From assembly GCA_963740835.1 (NCBI GenBank), contig CAVUFH010000007.1:558001-622000 (forward strand): a DNA stretch of 64,000 nt, read 5' to 3'. Within the stretch, counting starts at the first letter, position 1; every line of letters starts with the position of its first letter. The DNA comes from CAVUFH01 sp963740835 (GTDB lineage Bacteria > Actinomycetota > Acidimicrobiia > IMCC26256 > PALSA-610). Position numbers and translations under genes: made by a program. The notes beneath the pieces were generated by a model. The model was not told the DNA's origin. It saw nothing but the letters and a program-made list of their open reading frames with translations, and did no database searches. Positions 46,211 to 55,161 of the stretch are shown in pieces.

Positions 46211-47010
46211 CTGAACACCTTCCGCATCTTCGCGTCGGTCCGGCCTTCCAGCTGCGGGCTCTGGTCGTAGCCGTTGTCGCGCAACAACGCGTCGACGCGT
46301 GGAACCCAGGCCTTGTAGCTCGTGTTCCACCGGGCCCGCTCGAGCGCCTGGAGCGCGTAGTACGTCATCGCGCCGTGGTACCGCGGCCCGATCTTGGCGT
46401 CGTACGAGTACTGGATGTCACGACACCCGGCGACGAGCACCTCCTTCATCACAGACTCCGGTCGGCCCGCGTGCTTCGCGTGCGCGCGCTGTTCCAGTAC
46501 GGATCGAAGTTCGGGCAACCCGAGGAGCCGCGGGTTGAGGAACCGCGCCCGCCGCTTGTCGGGCGCGAGGAACGCGGGCAGTGCGCGCGTCACGGTGCCG
46601 GAGTGGCACGAATCCGATACGAACGTGAACCGCACGCCCGCCGGTAGGGCGTCGAACCGCACGCGTAGCTCGTCGTCGACGATGAGCCGGTCGTCGCAGT
46701 CCCACGGACACAGTGCTTCGTCGAAGCGGTCTTCGTCGCCGTCGGCGTCGGCGATGTACGTCCCGTGCGAGGAGTTCGTGAACACGAGGACGTCACCTCG
46801 CCCCGCGCCCCGGAGCAGTGCCTCGAGGCGCGTGATGATCCTGCGCTTCGTCGCGTCCTGGTCGAGCAGGACCGTCACGTCACCCGGTGCGAAGTCGAAG
46901 TGCTGCGTGAGCGCGGCGGCCCACGACTTCGCGTCGTTGACGCATCCCTTCAGATCCATGCCGCGGATCGGATAGTCGTTGATCCCCACGCACAGCGCGC
47001 GCTTCGACAT
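46207..47010 (-). CDS. Caspase-like peptidase (C14 / metacaspase type)
   Basis: A 267-aa caspase-fold protein. The catalytic dyad is His82 in TNSSHGTYI and Cys135 in VSDSCHSGT; the first strand MSKRALCVGINDYP and GMDLKGCVNDAKSWAAAL are typical of metacaspases. An acidic segment (IADADGDEDRFDEALCPWD) follows the His and could bind calcium. No pro-domain is present. ATG 47010 lies 75 bp after the GMC oxidoreductase. Together with the second C14 peptidase and the CHAT protein it makes three caspase-clan proteases in one operon. Confidence 0.9.
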   Translation of the reverse strand: MSKRALCVGINDYPIRGMDLKGCVNDAKSWAAALTQHFDFAPGDVTVLLDQDATKRRIITRLEALLRGAGRGDVLVFTNSSHGTYIADADGDEDRFDEALCPWDCDDRLIVDDELRVRFDALPAGVRFTFVSDSCHSGTVTRALPAFLAPDKRRARFLNPRLLGLPELRSVLEQRAHAKHAGRPESVMKEVLVAGCRDIQYSYDAKIGPRYHGAMTYYALQALERARWNTSYKAWVPRVDALLRDNGYDQSPQLEGRTDAKMRKVFR

Positions 47011-47085
47011 CGTTCACCTCCGCGCGCCAGACGGTAACCCCGGGCCGCGTCCGCCGCCTAGGCAGTTACTCCCGGAATTGCTCGA

Positions 47086-48750
47086 TCAGAGCGTCGTCGC
47101 GAGTGATCGGGCGGCTCGGATGGCGAGTGCGACCAGCGTGAGTGTCGGCCCGTAGCCGGAGGAGGTCGGGAACACCGAAGAGTCCGCGACCACGACGTTG
47201 TCGACGTCCCAGAGGCGCTGCGCAGGATCACACACCGACAGGTAGGGATCGACGCCCATGCGCGTCGTGCCCATCCAGTGCCGGGAGATCGGGGGGAGCT
47301 GGGGCGCGAAGCTATCGGGGATTCCGGGTGACGTGACCCACATCGTGTGCGACGCGCCCGCGCCCTCCATCACCGCGACGAGACGCGGCGCCCAGTGACG
47401 CGCGCACGCGACATCGTGTGCGTGCGAGTTGTACGTGATGCGGCCCGACGGAAGACCCCACACGTCGCGCACAATCGGGTCGAGATCGACGCGGTTCGTG
47501 GGTTGCGGAAGATCTTCGCCCTGCATCGTGAACGCGGCCATCTTGTCGCGGCGGTCCGATGCAATCATCCGCGCGCTGTGGTCCGCGCCCGGCGCGGTGT
47601 GGATCGCCTCGGTGATCGGGTGGCCGCCGCCGCCGTGCTCGACGATGCCGCCGCGCAGGAACGGGAGGTCGGCTTCGCGCGCGGCCCGCGCGGCCGCGGC
47701 GTCGCCGACGATGGGGTCGTCCATCAGGTGCGTGACGTCGCGGCCCTTGTACGCGTGCAGTCGGAACGGGAAGGAGCCGAGGACGATCGTCTGGATGTGG
47801 AACATCAGGTAGCGACCGACGAGATCCGACGAGTTGCCGATCGCGCTGCGGAGGAGCAGGCGCGGCGTCTCGAACGCGCCGCAGGCCACGACGACGGCAC
47901 GCGCGCTGACCTCGTGCTCTCGCGCGTCGGCGTCGAGGTAGCGCACCCCGCGGCTCTGCTTGCGTGTCGCGTCGAGCAGCACCTCGACTGCGAGGCTCTC
48001 GGAACGGATCTCGCACAAGCCGGTGTGCAACGCTCGCCGCAGCGGTGCGATCGGATCGCCCTTGGCCTCGATCGGACATCCGTAGAACGCGCAGAAGCCG
48101 CAGTTGTTGCAGGCGGGCCGACCGTCGTACGGGACGCTGTTCGCGCCGGTCGGCGCGCGGTACGGGTGGTAGCCGAGCTGCTCGGCCGCGGGCACGGTCA
48201 GGGTCGTGAGGAACATGTCGGCGCCGGGGGGCATCGGGTACGGGCCGCTGCGCCACGCCGCGAACGGGTTGCCAGTGTGATCGCCCGCGACGCCGATGAT
48301 GCGCTCTGCCTCTGCGTAGAACGGTTCCAGTTCCGCGTAACCGACGGGCCAGTCCGCGATGTCGGCACCGGCAACCGGGCCGATCTCCGAGCGCAGCCGG
48401 AAATCGACCTCGCGCAACCGAGGCAGCTTGCCGTCGGCGTGGTAACCGGCGCCGCCCAGCGTCGAGGGCATGTTGTTCAACTCGCCCGCGAACAGGCGCT
48501 CGCCGTCGGCGCGGGTCCGCCGGTACGAGCGCGGTTCCAGCAAGGGATCGGGGCCGAGGAAGTGGCGCCGGTTGAACTTGATCTCGTCGCTCGAGATGTG
48601 CCCGAGCGGTGCGAACGGCGCATCGAGGTGCAGCAAGTGGTTGCGACCCTTTTCCAGGATGCACACCGACTTGCCTGCGTCGGTGAGCACCTCGGCCGCG
48701 GTGGCGCCCCCAGGCCCCGAACCGACGATGATGACATCGAACTCAGGCAC
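47086..48750 (-). CDS. GMC-family FAD oxidoreductase
   Basis: A 554-aa flavoprotein. The Rossmann dinucleotide site is VIIVGSGPGGATAAEVL at the start; the GMC C-terminus is VDNVVVADSSVFPTSSGYGPTLTLVALA. The catalytic His region is GTTRMG. Near residues 211-222 four Cys in CNNCGFCAFYGC form a cluster-like motif seen in the gluconate/fructose dehydrogenase-type branch. The ATG at 48750 overlaps the subunit 3 gene by 8 bp, as is normal for the membrane dehydrogenase pair. Its substrate, an alcohol or sugar, is unknown; its presence inside a protease operon is odd. Confidence 0.9.
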   Translation of the reverse strand: MPEFDVIIVGSGPGGATAAEVLTDAGKSVCILEKGRNHLLHLDAPFAPLGHISSDEIKFNRRHFLGPDPLLEPRSYRRTRADGERLFAGELNNMPSTLGGAGYHADGKLPRLREVDFRLRSEIGPVAGADIADWPVGYAELEPFYAEAERIIGVAGDHTGNPFAAWRSGPYPMPPGADMFLTTLTVPAAEQLGYHPYRAPTGANSVPYDGRPACNNCGFCAFYGCPIEAKGDPIAPLRRALHTGLCEIRSESLAVEVLLDATRKQSRGVRYLDADAREHEVSARAVVVACGAFETPRLLLRSAIGNSSDLVGRYLMFHIQTIVLGSFPFRLHAYKGRDVTHLMDDPIVGDAAAARAAREADLPFLRGGIVEHGGGGHPITEAIHTAPGADHSARMIASDRRDKMAAFTMQGEDLPQPTNRVDLDPIVRDVWGLPSGRITYNSHAHDVACARHWAPRLVAVMEGAGASHTMWVTSPGIPDSFAPQLPPISRHWMGTTRMGVDPYLSVCDPAQRLWDVDNVVVADSSVFPTSSGYGPTLTLVALAIRAARSLATTL

Positions 48751-49318
48751 GCGTCACCTCGTCGTCGCTCCAGCCGCGCGGTTGCACGTCGCCCGCGTAG
48801 CCGATAGCGATCCAGCCGGTGAGATCACGGTTACCGCCGTACTCGGGTGGCCCGTAACACGCTTCGCACGCGTGTTCGAAGAGCAGTTGCTTCAGCTCGC
48901 GCGCGGCGTCGACGCGTGCGTCCTGCTCGGCCGCGTCGACCGCGAGGAAGTCCGGGCCGAGCTGCGCGATGCCCTCGCGGTAGACCTCTTGCCAGCCCCG
49001 CACCGGTCCGTTCCACTCCCGCTCGGGCCGCCCGCGCGAGCCCTCGATGCGCGTGCGCCAGGCCAATTCCTCCACGCGCGACAGCGGGATGAATTCGGCG
49101 AACGACGCGTCGCCGCCGAAGCGACCGGAGTACGGCCCACCGGCCCAGATGCGGGGCGGATCGAACGTGAACGCGGCGAGGGTACGGTCGATGTACTCCG
49201 TCGCGCCCGCCGCCGCGCCACCCGCGAACGCTTCGTGCGGTGGCAGCAGGCGATCGGCGACGCGCGCGACGACTTCGTACTCGTGATCCGTGAGGAACCG
49301 GGGCATGGATGCCGACAC
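48743..49318 (-). CDS. Gluconate 2-dehydrogenase subunit 3-like protein
   Basis: A 191-aa protein. LTDHEYEVVARVADRLLPPHEA opens it and WNGPVRGWQEVYREGIAQL and LFEHACEACYGPPEYGGN follow, all typical of the gluconate 2-dehydrogenase subunit 3 family, which guides folding and export or membrane attachment of the flavin subunit. Starts GTG 49318 or ATG 49306. No Tat signal is obvious, unlike most members. It is coupled to the GMC gene by an 8-bp overlap. Confidence 0.85.
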   Translation of the reverse strand: MSASMPRFLTDHEYEVVARVADRLLPPHEAFAGGAAAGATEYIDRTLAAFTFDPPRIWAGGPYSGRFGGDASFAEFIPLSRVEELAWRTRIEGSRGRPEREWNGPVRGWQEVYREGIAQLGPDFLAVDAAEQDARVDAARELKQLLFEHACEACYGPPEYGGNRDLTGWIAIGYAGDVQPRGWSDDEVTRA

Positions 49319-49340
49319 TACGACGCGGCCGCGCCTCGAC

Positions 49341-50768
49341 TCAGCCGTCGGGATCGAGCACGACGAACGGCGTGACGACCGTCGCCTCCGCCGGCGCGGT
49401 GGCGCTGACGCGGAACTCGTAGCAACCGGGCGCGAGACCGGTCACGCGTGCGGATGCATTGCCGTTGCCGCGGTCGGTCAGTAGCACCAGCGACTCGACC
49501 CGTTCCAACTTCGACCCCGCGATGGCCGCGCCGACCACCACCGCGGTGACGCTGCGCCCGGGTTCGTGTTCGATCGTCGCATCGAGCGCTTCGCCGGCAA
49601 CGAGCACGTCTTCCGCGCACGCGACTCCGATCGGGAACGGCACGTCACGCGGTCGCCACTCGGACCCGGTGAGCACCCCGGCGAGCTCGACGAGCGCGGC
49701 CTCGTTCTTCGGCAGCGCGCCGTGCTTGTCCATCACATAACGGATCGTCGGGGAGTCACCGCTGACGCCGTAGGGCGCGGCCGACAACCGGGGCACCGTG
49801 CCGTCGCCCTTCTGATCCTCGTCGTGACCCTGGTCGTTCCGGATGGTGCGGATCGACTCGACCCGGCCGTCGACGAGCCGCGCGGTCGTCGCCGTCGGTT
49901 GGGTCCGGGCGAGGATCGGGTGTGCCGCGTACGTCTGCGCGTGCGCGGTCGCGCCGGCGTGGAGCTCCTCGTGGAACCGCATCGCGTCGGCCACCATGGC
50001 GGAGTCGAGATCCGGGAGTGTCGTCTCCGTCGTCTTCAACAGCCCGTTCGGAGACTCGATGCACGCGTACTCGGGCAGCAGCTGGTGCAGCGCGGGGAGG
50101 CTGCGCGCCAGGCCGGTGAGGTCGAGCCCGATCGGTCCGATTCCTTTGCGCACGCCGTTGACGAGCGAGTCGAGCGCGTTGAGCGCGCCGCGGTGCGGCG
50201 TTCCCAGCGTGATCACTTTCGCCGTGAGCTCGTGCCCGCCGAGCACATCGGTGTAGTAGCGGGCGACGAGGCCGCCCATCGAGTGGCCGACGAACACCAA
50301 CTTCGCATCCGCGTGACCGGGCCGGCTGCGGAAGCGATCGAGCACAGGCTCGACGGTCTCCTGCAGCCGGCGCGCGTTGTACCGGTTCGAGAGGCGCCAG
50401 TCGTACGGGAATCGCACGTAGTTCGCGGGACGGTCGGGAGCCGCGGATTGCTTCGGATCGAACTCGACGATGTCGAACGTGTCCGAGAACCAATTGTGCA
50501 GGCGCTCGTAGCCGATGGTGACGGTCCAGATCCCTGGGATGACGTGCATATCCGGCATCAACGCGGTCGCGGTCACGCCGTCGCCGGGATGGTCGTCGCC
50601 GATGCCGGCCGGGAGCTGGAGCGCCTTGAGCCCGCGCAGCCGGCCGAACACACCCTTCAGGATCGAACCCGCGCTGAGCTCCCACACGTCGTCGCCGTTC
50701 GCGTCGCGCAACACGCTGCCCATGATCCCGGGCAGCACGACGACGACGTTCTCGAGTTGTTCGGCCAT
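49341..50768 (-). CDS. LCAT-like lipase/acyltransferase
   Basis: A 475-aa alpha/beta-hydrolase. VVVLPGIMGSVLRD is the first strand and oxyanion region of lecithin:cholesterol acyltransferase-like lipases; YVRFPYDWRLSN and the nucleophile Ser163 in VFVGHSMGGLVARYY follow, with Asp and His later (DGTVPRLSAAPYG, VMDKHGALPKN). The last 100 residues (DVPFPIGVACAEDVLVAGEAL onward) are a beta-sandwich-like domain. No signal peptide is visible, so the protein is probably cytosolic. It starts 17 bp after a caspase-like gene. Inactive-precursor lipases cut open by caspases are an attractive idea, but no cleavage site is evident. Confidence 0.88.
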   Translation of the reverse strand: MAEQLENVVVVLPGIMGSVLRDANGDDVWELSAGSILKGVFGRLRGLKALQLPAGIGDDHPGDGVTATALMPDMHVIPGIWTVTIGYERLHNWFSDTFDIVEFDPKQSAAPDRPANYVRFPYDWRLSNRYNARRLQETVEPVLDRFRSRPGHADAKLVFVGHSMGGLVARYYTDVLGGHELTAKVITLGTPHRGALNALDSLVNGVRKGIGPIGLDLTGLARSLPALHQLLPEYACIESPNGLLKTTETTLPDLDSAMVADAMRFHEELHAGATAHAQTYAAHPILARTQPTATTARLVDGRVESIRTIRNDQGHDEDQKGDGTVPRLSAAPYGVSGDSPTIRYVMDKHGALPKNEAALVELAGVLTGSEWRPRDVPFPIGVACAEDVLVAGEALDATIEHEPGRSVTAVVVGAAIAGSKLERVESLVLLTDRGNGNASARVTGLAPGCYEFRVSATAPAEATVVTPFVVLDPDG

Positions 50769-50785
50769 CGGCGGCTCGCCCCCGG

Positions 50786-51604
50786 TCAGATCGTGAACGG
50801 CTTGCGCCGTTGGAAGCCCGCGCTCGCGGGGCCGACCGTCATCCAGTTCGGCTTCTGCCACGGCGGCATCTTGGCCACGACTTCGTTGTAGAACTTCTTG
50901 TAGCCACCCTGGTAGTGGCCGCCGTCCCACACACCGAGCAGCGTCTGCGTGAAGAGCCCGTTGCGCGCGCCGTCGGCCGATGTCTGGTCGTCCTGGCAAC
51001 CGGAGAGCAGCAGCACGTGTGCCGCGACGGGCTCGGTACCGGTGGGTGGCACGGTGCGCTCGATCGCGTCGTACATCGCCTTGTTCGCCTCGTACACCGC
51101 GAGCGCCTGCGCCTTCGGCATCGTGCGCGGCGCGTGTGGGTTCGGTGCGCCGCCCGGTTCTTCGCGAATCGCGGTGCCGCTGTGACAGCTGTCGGAGAGC
51201 ACGAGGATGCGCACGCCCGGTTCGAACTTGGACCACAGCTGGTAGAGCTCGTCGTCGACGAGCTGGCGGTCGAACAGGACCCACGTCTCGTCCGCCCGGT
51301 CGGTTTCGTCCGCGGTTGCATCCGGCACCTGTCCGCCGTGACCGGAGTACGTGAGGAAGAAGAAGTCGCCGGCCCTCAGCTCGGACGCGGCCGCGCCGAT
51401 GCCGCGCTTCACCGCGGCGGTCGTTCCCGCTTCGGTAAGCAGCACCGACGACGCGAACCCGGCCCGCGCCGCGATCGCCGCGAGGTCGTTGGCGTCGTTC
51501 TCGCAGCCTTGCAGGTCACCGGACCAACCCTGGTAGTGCGCGGGGTCGACCCGGTTGAGTCCGATGTGCAGGGAGATCCCTTTCGGGTCCTTCTTCTTCG
51601 TCAC
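50786..51604 (-). CDS. Caspase-like peptidase (C14 family)
   Basis: A 272-aa caspase-fold protein with the dyad His89 in TYSGHGGQVPD and Cys140 in LSDSCHSGTAI. SLHIGLNRVDPAHYQGWSGDL at the start and LSGCQDDQTSADGARNG later match bacterial caspase-type (MCA/orthocaspase) proteases. It has no pro-domain. GTG 51604 overlaps the CHAT gene stop (GTGA), and the lipase follows after 17 bp. It differs from the second C14 protein at 46207 in the loop after the His, so the two are paralogues with different specificity, not copies. Confidence 0.92.
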   Translation of the reverse strand: MTKKKDPKGISLHIGLNRVDPAHYQGWSGDLQGCENDANDLAAIAARAGFASSVLLTEAGTTAAVKRGIGAAASELRAGDFFFLTYSGHGGQVPDATADETDRADETWVLFDRQLVDDELYQLWSKFEPGVRILVLSDSCHSGTAIREEPGGAPNPHAPRTMPKAQALAVYEANKAMYDAIERTVPPTGTEPVAAHVLLLSGCQDDQTSADGARNGLFTQTLLGVWDGGHYQGGYKKFYNEVVAKMPPWQKPNWMTVGPASAGFQRRKPFTI

Positions 51605-54097
51605 GTGTGACTCCTCGTGTGCCCGAACGCATCGCGAAGGGTGAGCGCGGGATGGCCGAAGTACTGGTACGCGAGACGGGTCGCGGCGCCGTCGCACCCG
51701 GGTCCGGCGTACTCGCGGCGCTCGTCGCGCAACACCGTCGCGGGCGGCACGCCGTCGCGGAACACGCGCGTGTAGAAGCGCAGCGCGAGCTCCTTGGCCG
51801 CGGCATCGTCGATCGACCACAGCGGCGCGACCACTGCAGCCGCGCCCGCGTGGAGGAACGCCTCCGCCATGCCGGAGTAGTCACCGAGCACTTCGTTGCT
51901 GCTCCCCACCTGGCACGCGTTGAGGAACACGAACGGCGCGCGCGCCAGCGCGCAGCCCTTGATCACCATCGGGTCGAGGCGTTCACCGTCGACGAGGATC
52001 AAGCCTTCGAGCACGCCTTCCGGTGCGTACGTCCCGTGCACCGCGAAGTGCAGGACATCCGCCGGCGGGTGTCCCTTCAGGCAGTCGATCACCGACGCGG
52101 CCGCCGCGTTCACCGATGTCGCCTTCCACTCGTGCACGATCGTGTCGGCTTCCTCTTCCGCGTCGACGAGCCGCCACGTCGTGTCCGGGTAGACGCCGCA
52201 GACCACCGCGATGTCGTGCGCGTCGACCTCGACCGGCGGCGGCAGCGCCGGCCGGCGCTGGCCGAACACCCACCGGCCGACATCGGCCTGCGCGGCGAGG
52301 AACGGTGGTGCGTCCGCATCGAGTGCCGGTTCGACGCGTCGCGAGCTCCCACGGCACGTACGGTTCCTGGGCCAGCAGCAGCACTCGTGGCGGTCGATCG
52401 AGCTTCGCGGCAACCGCCGCGAGCAGAGCGAAGAACTCCTCCGGCATCTTCTCGCTGACGGTGCGCCCGATGCCGGTCAGGAACTCGACGAGTCCCGGAT
52501 CACCTCGGTGCGACGCGACACCGGCGATCAGCTCGCTCGCGAACGTCTGCGGCCGCCGGCCCACATCGGTGACGATCTCTTCCGGTGGGATCGGGATGTC
52601 GTGCGTCGTCTCGAACGTCCACAGCAGTCGCCCGTCGGACACCGCTTCGCTGTACGTGATGCGAGCGGTGAGATCGGGCGCGTCCTTCTGCGGCGCCACC
52701 GCGATGACGCTCGCGGTTGCCGGCACCGGCGCCGGTGCCGAATGCAGGAGCGCCGCGTGCGCGACCACTGCGATCGTGCGGATCGCGACCCCGACGGTCT
52801 GCCCGTCGATCGAGTACAGCGCCTGGATCGGCCGGGACCAGACGTCCGCCGGTTGCGCGTCGGCACGGAGCTTGTACGTGGTGGTCGGGTACGCGGCCGC
52901 GGCCGTCACCGGGAGCTGCCGGCGCCACTCCCCTTCGGCGAGCGAGAACTCGTCGGCGACGACCTGGATGTCGAGGGTGTACGGACCGACGCTCGTCTCC
53001 GGCCGCACGATCTGCGGATTGATGACGCCCGCGACCGGTTCCGGCGCGAGCCCGACGACCAGCATGAACTCGTCGCCCGCGACGACGGCCTCGGGCGCAT
53101 CCATCCGCGCGTAGGAGCTGCGCGGCGGATCTTCCTCGGCGCCGATTCCCGGGACCGCGACCGAGGGCGCGCGTGGCGGACCCGGCGCGGCCGCGGTCGG
53201 CGGTGGTGCCGCCGTTGCAGCCGGCGATGGTGCCGCCGTTGCAGCCGGCGATGCAGCCGGCGGTGGTGCCGGCGTTGCAGCCGGCGGTGGTGCCGGCGGT
53301 GGTGCCGGCGCGGGGGGCGGTGCCGCGGCCGCCCCGCCACCCGCGGCACCCGCACCGCTCGCGCCCGAACCCGCGGCCGCACCGCCGGACATCACCGACG
53401 TCAACCCGGTGATCGCAGCGCCGCCGAACGCGGGGGCGACCACCCACGACACGAGCTCGGCGGGCGTGATGCCGATCCAGCCGAGCTGCTGCGACAGCAA
53501 CAGCGCGCCCGCGCCGCCGATCGCGCCGCCGATCGCCCCGCGCACGATGCCGCCGCGTCCCTGCGCGGCGCGCAGGACACCGAAGCCGATGAGCACCACA
53601 CCGACGAGCACCGCGGCGGTGCCGGCGATGCCGGAGGCGGTCGTGAACGGCGAGCGGCCAGTGAGCCGCACCCACACGACCTCGTCGCAGCTGCCGGCGG
53701 TGACGTGCACGCGGTACAACCCGACGCCGTACGGCGCCACCTTCTTGTCGAGCCGCACGTTCGGGTTGTCGTATTCCTGGCCGCCGGAAACCGTGCTCTC
53801 GACCGCGGTGCGCGTCCCGACCGGTGTGTCGACCTCGACACCGACGTGGGTCGCGTCGGCCGGTGCGGTCGCCTGCACGCGGTGCACCGTGTCGACATCG
53901 AGACTCAGTGCGCGGCTCGGAGAAGTGTGCGCCGACGTCGGTTGCCCGTCGACGCGAACGTTGCAACTTGTTTGTTGTGCGGACGCCGCGGATGCCCCGA
54001 GACCGAGCCGCGCTCCGAAACCGAACTGCGCGCCGAACAGAACGAGGAACAGTGTCAGCGCGAGCGCGCGTCGGACAGCTCGGATCATCTCGGTCAT
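51601..54097 (-). CDS. Membrane-anchored CHAT-domain protease (one frameshift)
   Basis: About 831 aa after repair. Residues 1-35 are a signal/anchor (MIRAVRRALALTLFLVLFGA). A beta-domain with a conserved Cys pair follows; residues about 135-200 hold further membrane segments (GIAGTAAVLVGVVLIGFGVL, GAIGGAIGGAGALLL). Residues 205-330 are a long Ala/Pro-rich linker from DNA repeats. A second beta-domain and a helical region follow, then the C-terminal CHAT domain with catalytic His in VLHFAVHGTY and Cys in FVFLNACQVGSS. An extra base near 52338 splits the CHAT part. ATG 54097 follows GGTGGAAG. CHAT proteases cut partner proteins in conflict systems; the adjacent C14 and lipase are natural substrates. 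Confidence 0.85.
53199..53320. repeat. Degenerate 12/24-bp tandem repeats encoding an Ala/Pro linker
   Basis: Repeats of GGTGCCGCCGTTGCAGCCGG-like units (exact 24-bp doublet near 53204-53251, then degenerate copies) encode the AAP/APPP linker of the CHAT protein. Such minisatellite-like coding repeats can change length by slippage and could vary between strains. Confidence 0.65.
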
Positions 54098-54169
54098 CTT
54101 CCACCGGGTTCCCGCCGTCCCTGCTGGACCTTCGCGCCGCGCACCTGGGCGCGCAACCCCTGCTGCCGT

Positions 54170-54211
54170 GATTTGTCCCGCCGGATTTGTCCCACTGCAT
54201 TTGTCACGGCC
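54170..54211. promoter_or_regulatory. Three tandem 14-bp repeats in the CHAT/UDG divergent spacer
   Basis: ATTTGTCCC at 54171, ATTTGTCCC at 54185 and ATTTGTCAC at 54199 recur with exactly 14-bp spacing. They lie 73 bp before the CHAT start (54097) and 62 bp before the UDG-like start (54273). Regular short spacing on one face of the helix suggests cooperative binding by a regulator of both genes. Confidence 0.65.
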
Positions 54212-54272
54212 TGCGTTGCGGACTCGCGCGCGAAGGGCGACGATCGACGGGCCATCGACGAGAGGAGCGGTC

Positions 54273-55139
54273 GTGCCCCACGACTTCGACCCCGGATTCC
54301 CCCGCCGGTTCCAGACGCTCGTTCGCAACTACCCCGACGGCGACGTCTACCCGCCGGACGCGTTCCGCCTCGAGTGGGGGCCGGTGTTCCACCGCGGCCG
54401 GCTCGACGGCCGCGCGCGGATCGTGGTGCTCGGGCAGGACCCTGCGACGCACGAGACGATCGCGCGCCGCATCCTGGTCGGCGAAGCCGGACAACGCCTG
54501 CAGGGATTTCTCGCGAAGCTCGGCATCACCACGAGCTACGTGATGATCAACACGTTCCTGTACAGCGTCTACGGGCAAGGCGGTGGCGAGCGCCACAAGA
54601 ACGACCCGAAGATCGCGAAGTATCGCAACCAATGGCTCGACCGGCTGATCGTCGGCCAGGAAGTGGATGCCGTCGTCACGCTCGGCCAGCTCGCCAACCT
54701 TGCGTTCCAAGCGTGGTGCGCGACACCGAAGGGCCGGGCGTCGACGGTCTTCCAGCAGGCGATCACACACCCGACCTATCCCGAGAGCGCATCGGCATCG
54801 GGGCAGACCACGAAGGCCGAAGCGATGGCCAAGATGCTGGAGAACTGGAACACGGGCCTGCAGGCACTCGCGCCGCACATCGCGCACCCTGACACGCCGA
54901 CACCGCTGCGCCTCTACGGAGAGACGCTCACCGACGCCGACCACGCACCGATTCCGGAGATGGACCTCCCTCCCGGGCTGCCACCGTGGATGCGCTCGTT
55001 GAAAGCCTGGGCGTCGCGGGAAGCGACCGGCAGCGCGGCCGCACCGACCGCGACCGATGCAGCCAAGCAAGAAGCGAAACGCGCCACGATCGTCGTCGAG
55101 ATACCTACCCCCGAGCGCGTCTGGCACACGACGCCCTGA
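54273..55139 (+). CDS. Uracil-DNA glycosylase superfamily protein
   Basis: A 288-aa protein. ARIVVLGQDPATHETIARRILVGEAGQRLQGFL holds the UDG superfamily water-activating motif (GQDP) and the following helix, and VMINTFLYSVYG is the strand leading to the uracil pocket; ITHPTYPES may be the leucine-loop equivalent. The C-terminal 70 residues are a charged extension. GTG 54273 follows GAGGAG. It is divergent from the CHAT protease and shares a promoter region with it. It could be repair, or a nucleic-acid sensor or effector for the protease operon. Confidence 0.8.
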   Translation: MPHDFDPGFPRRFQTLVRNYPDGDVYPPDAFRLEWGPVFHRGRLDGRARIVVLGQDPATHETIARRILVGEAGQRLQGFLAKLGITTSYVMINTFLYSVYGQGGGERHKNDPKIAKYRNQWLDRLIVGQEVDAVVTLGQLANLAFQAWCATPKGRASTVFQQAITHPTYPESASASGQTTKAEAMAKMLENWNTGLQALAPHIAHPDTPTPLRLYGETLTDADHAPIPEMDLPPGLPPWMRSLKAWASREATGSAAAPTATDAAKQEAKRATIVVEIPTPERVWHTTP

Positions 55140-55161
55140 CGGGCGCGCGCAGCGCCTCGCG

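Noticed and set aside
53199..53320. Tandem repeat that could be read as CRISPR-like
   Set aside because: Repeats are contiguous coding minisatellites (12/24 bp) with no unique spacers; they code for an Ala/Pro linker in the CHAT protein.
55133..55144. Short hairpin GCCC-TGAC-GGGC at the UDG stop codon as terminator
   Set aside because: Four-base stem without a T-run; too weak to call a terminator in 70%-GC-like DNA.
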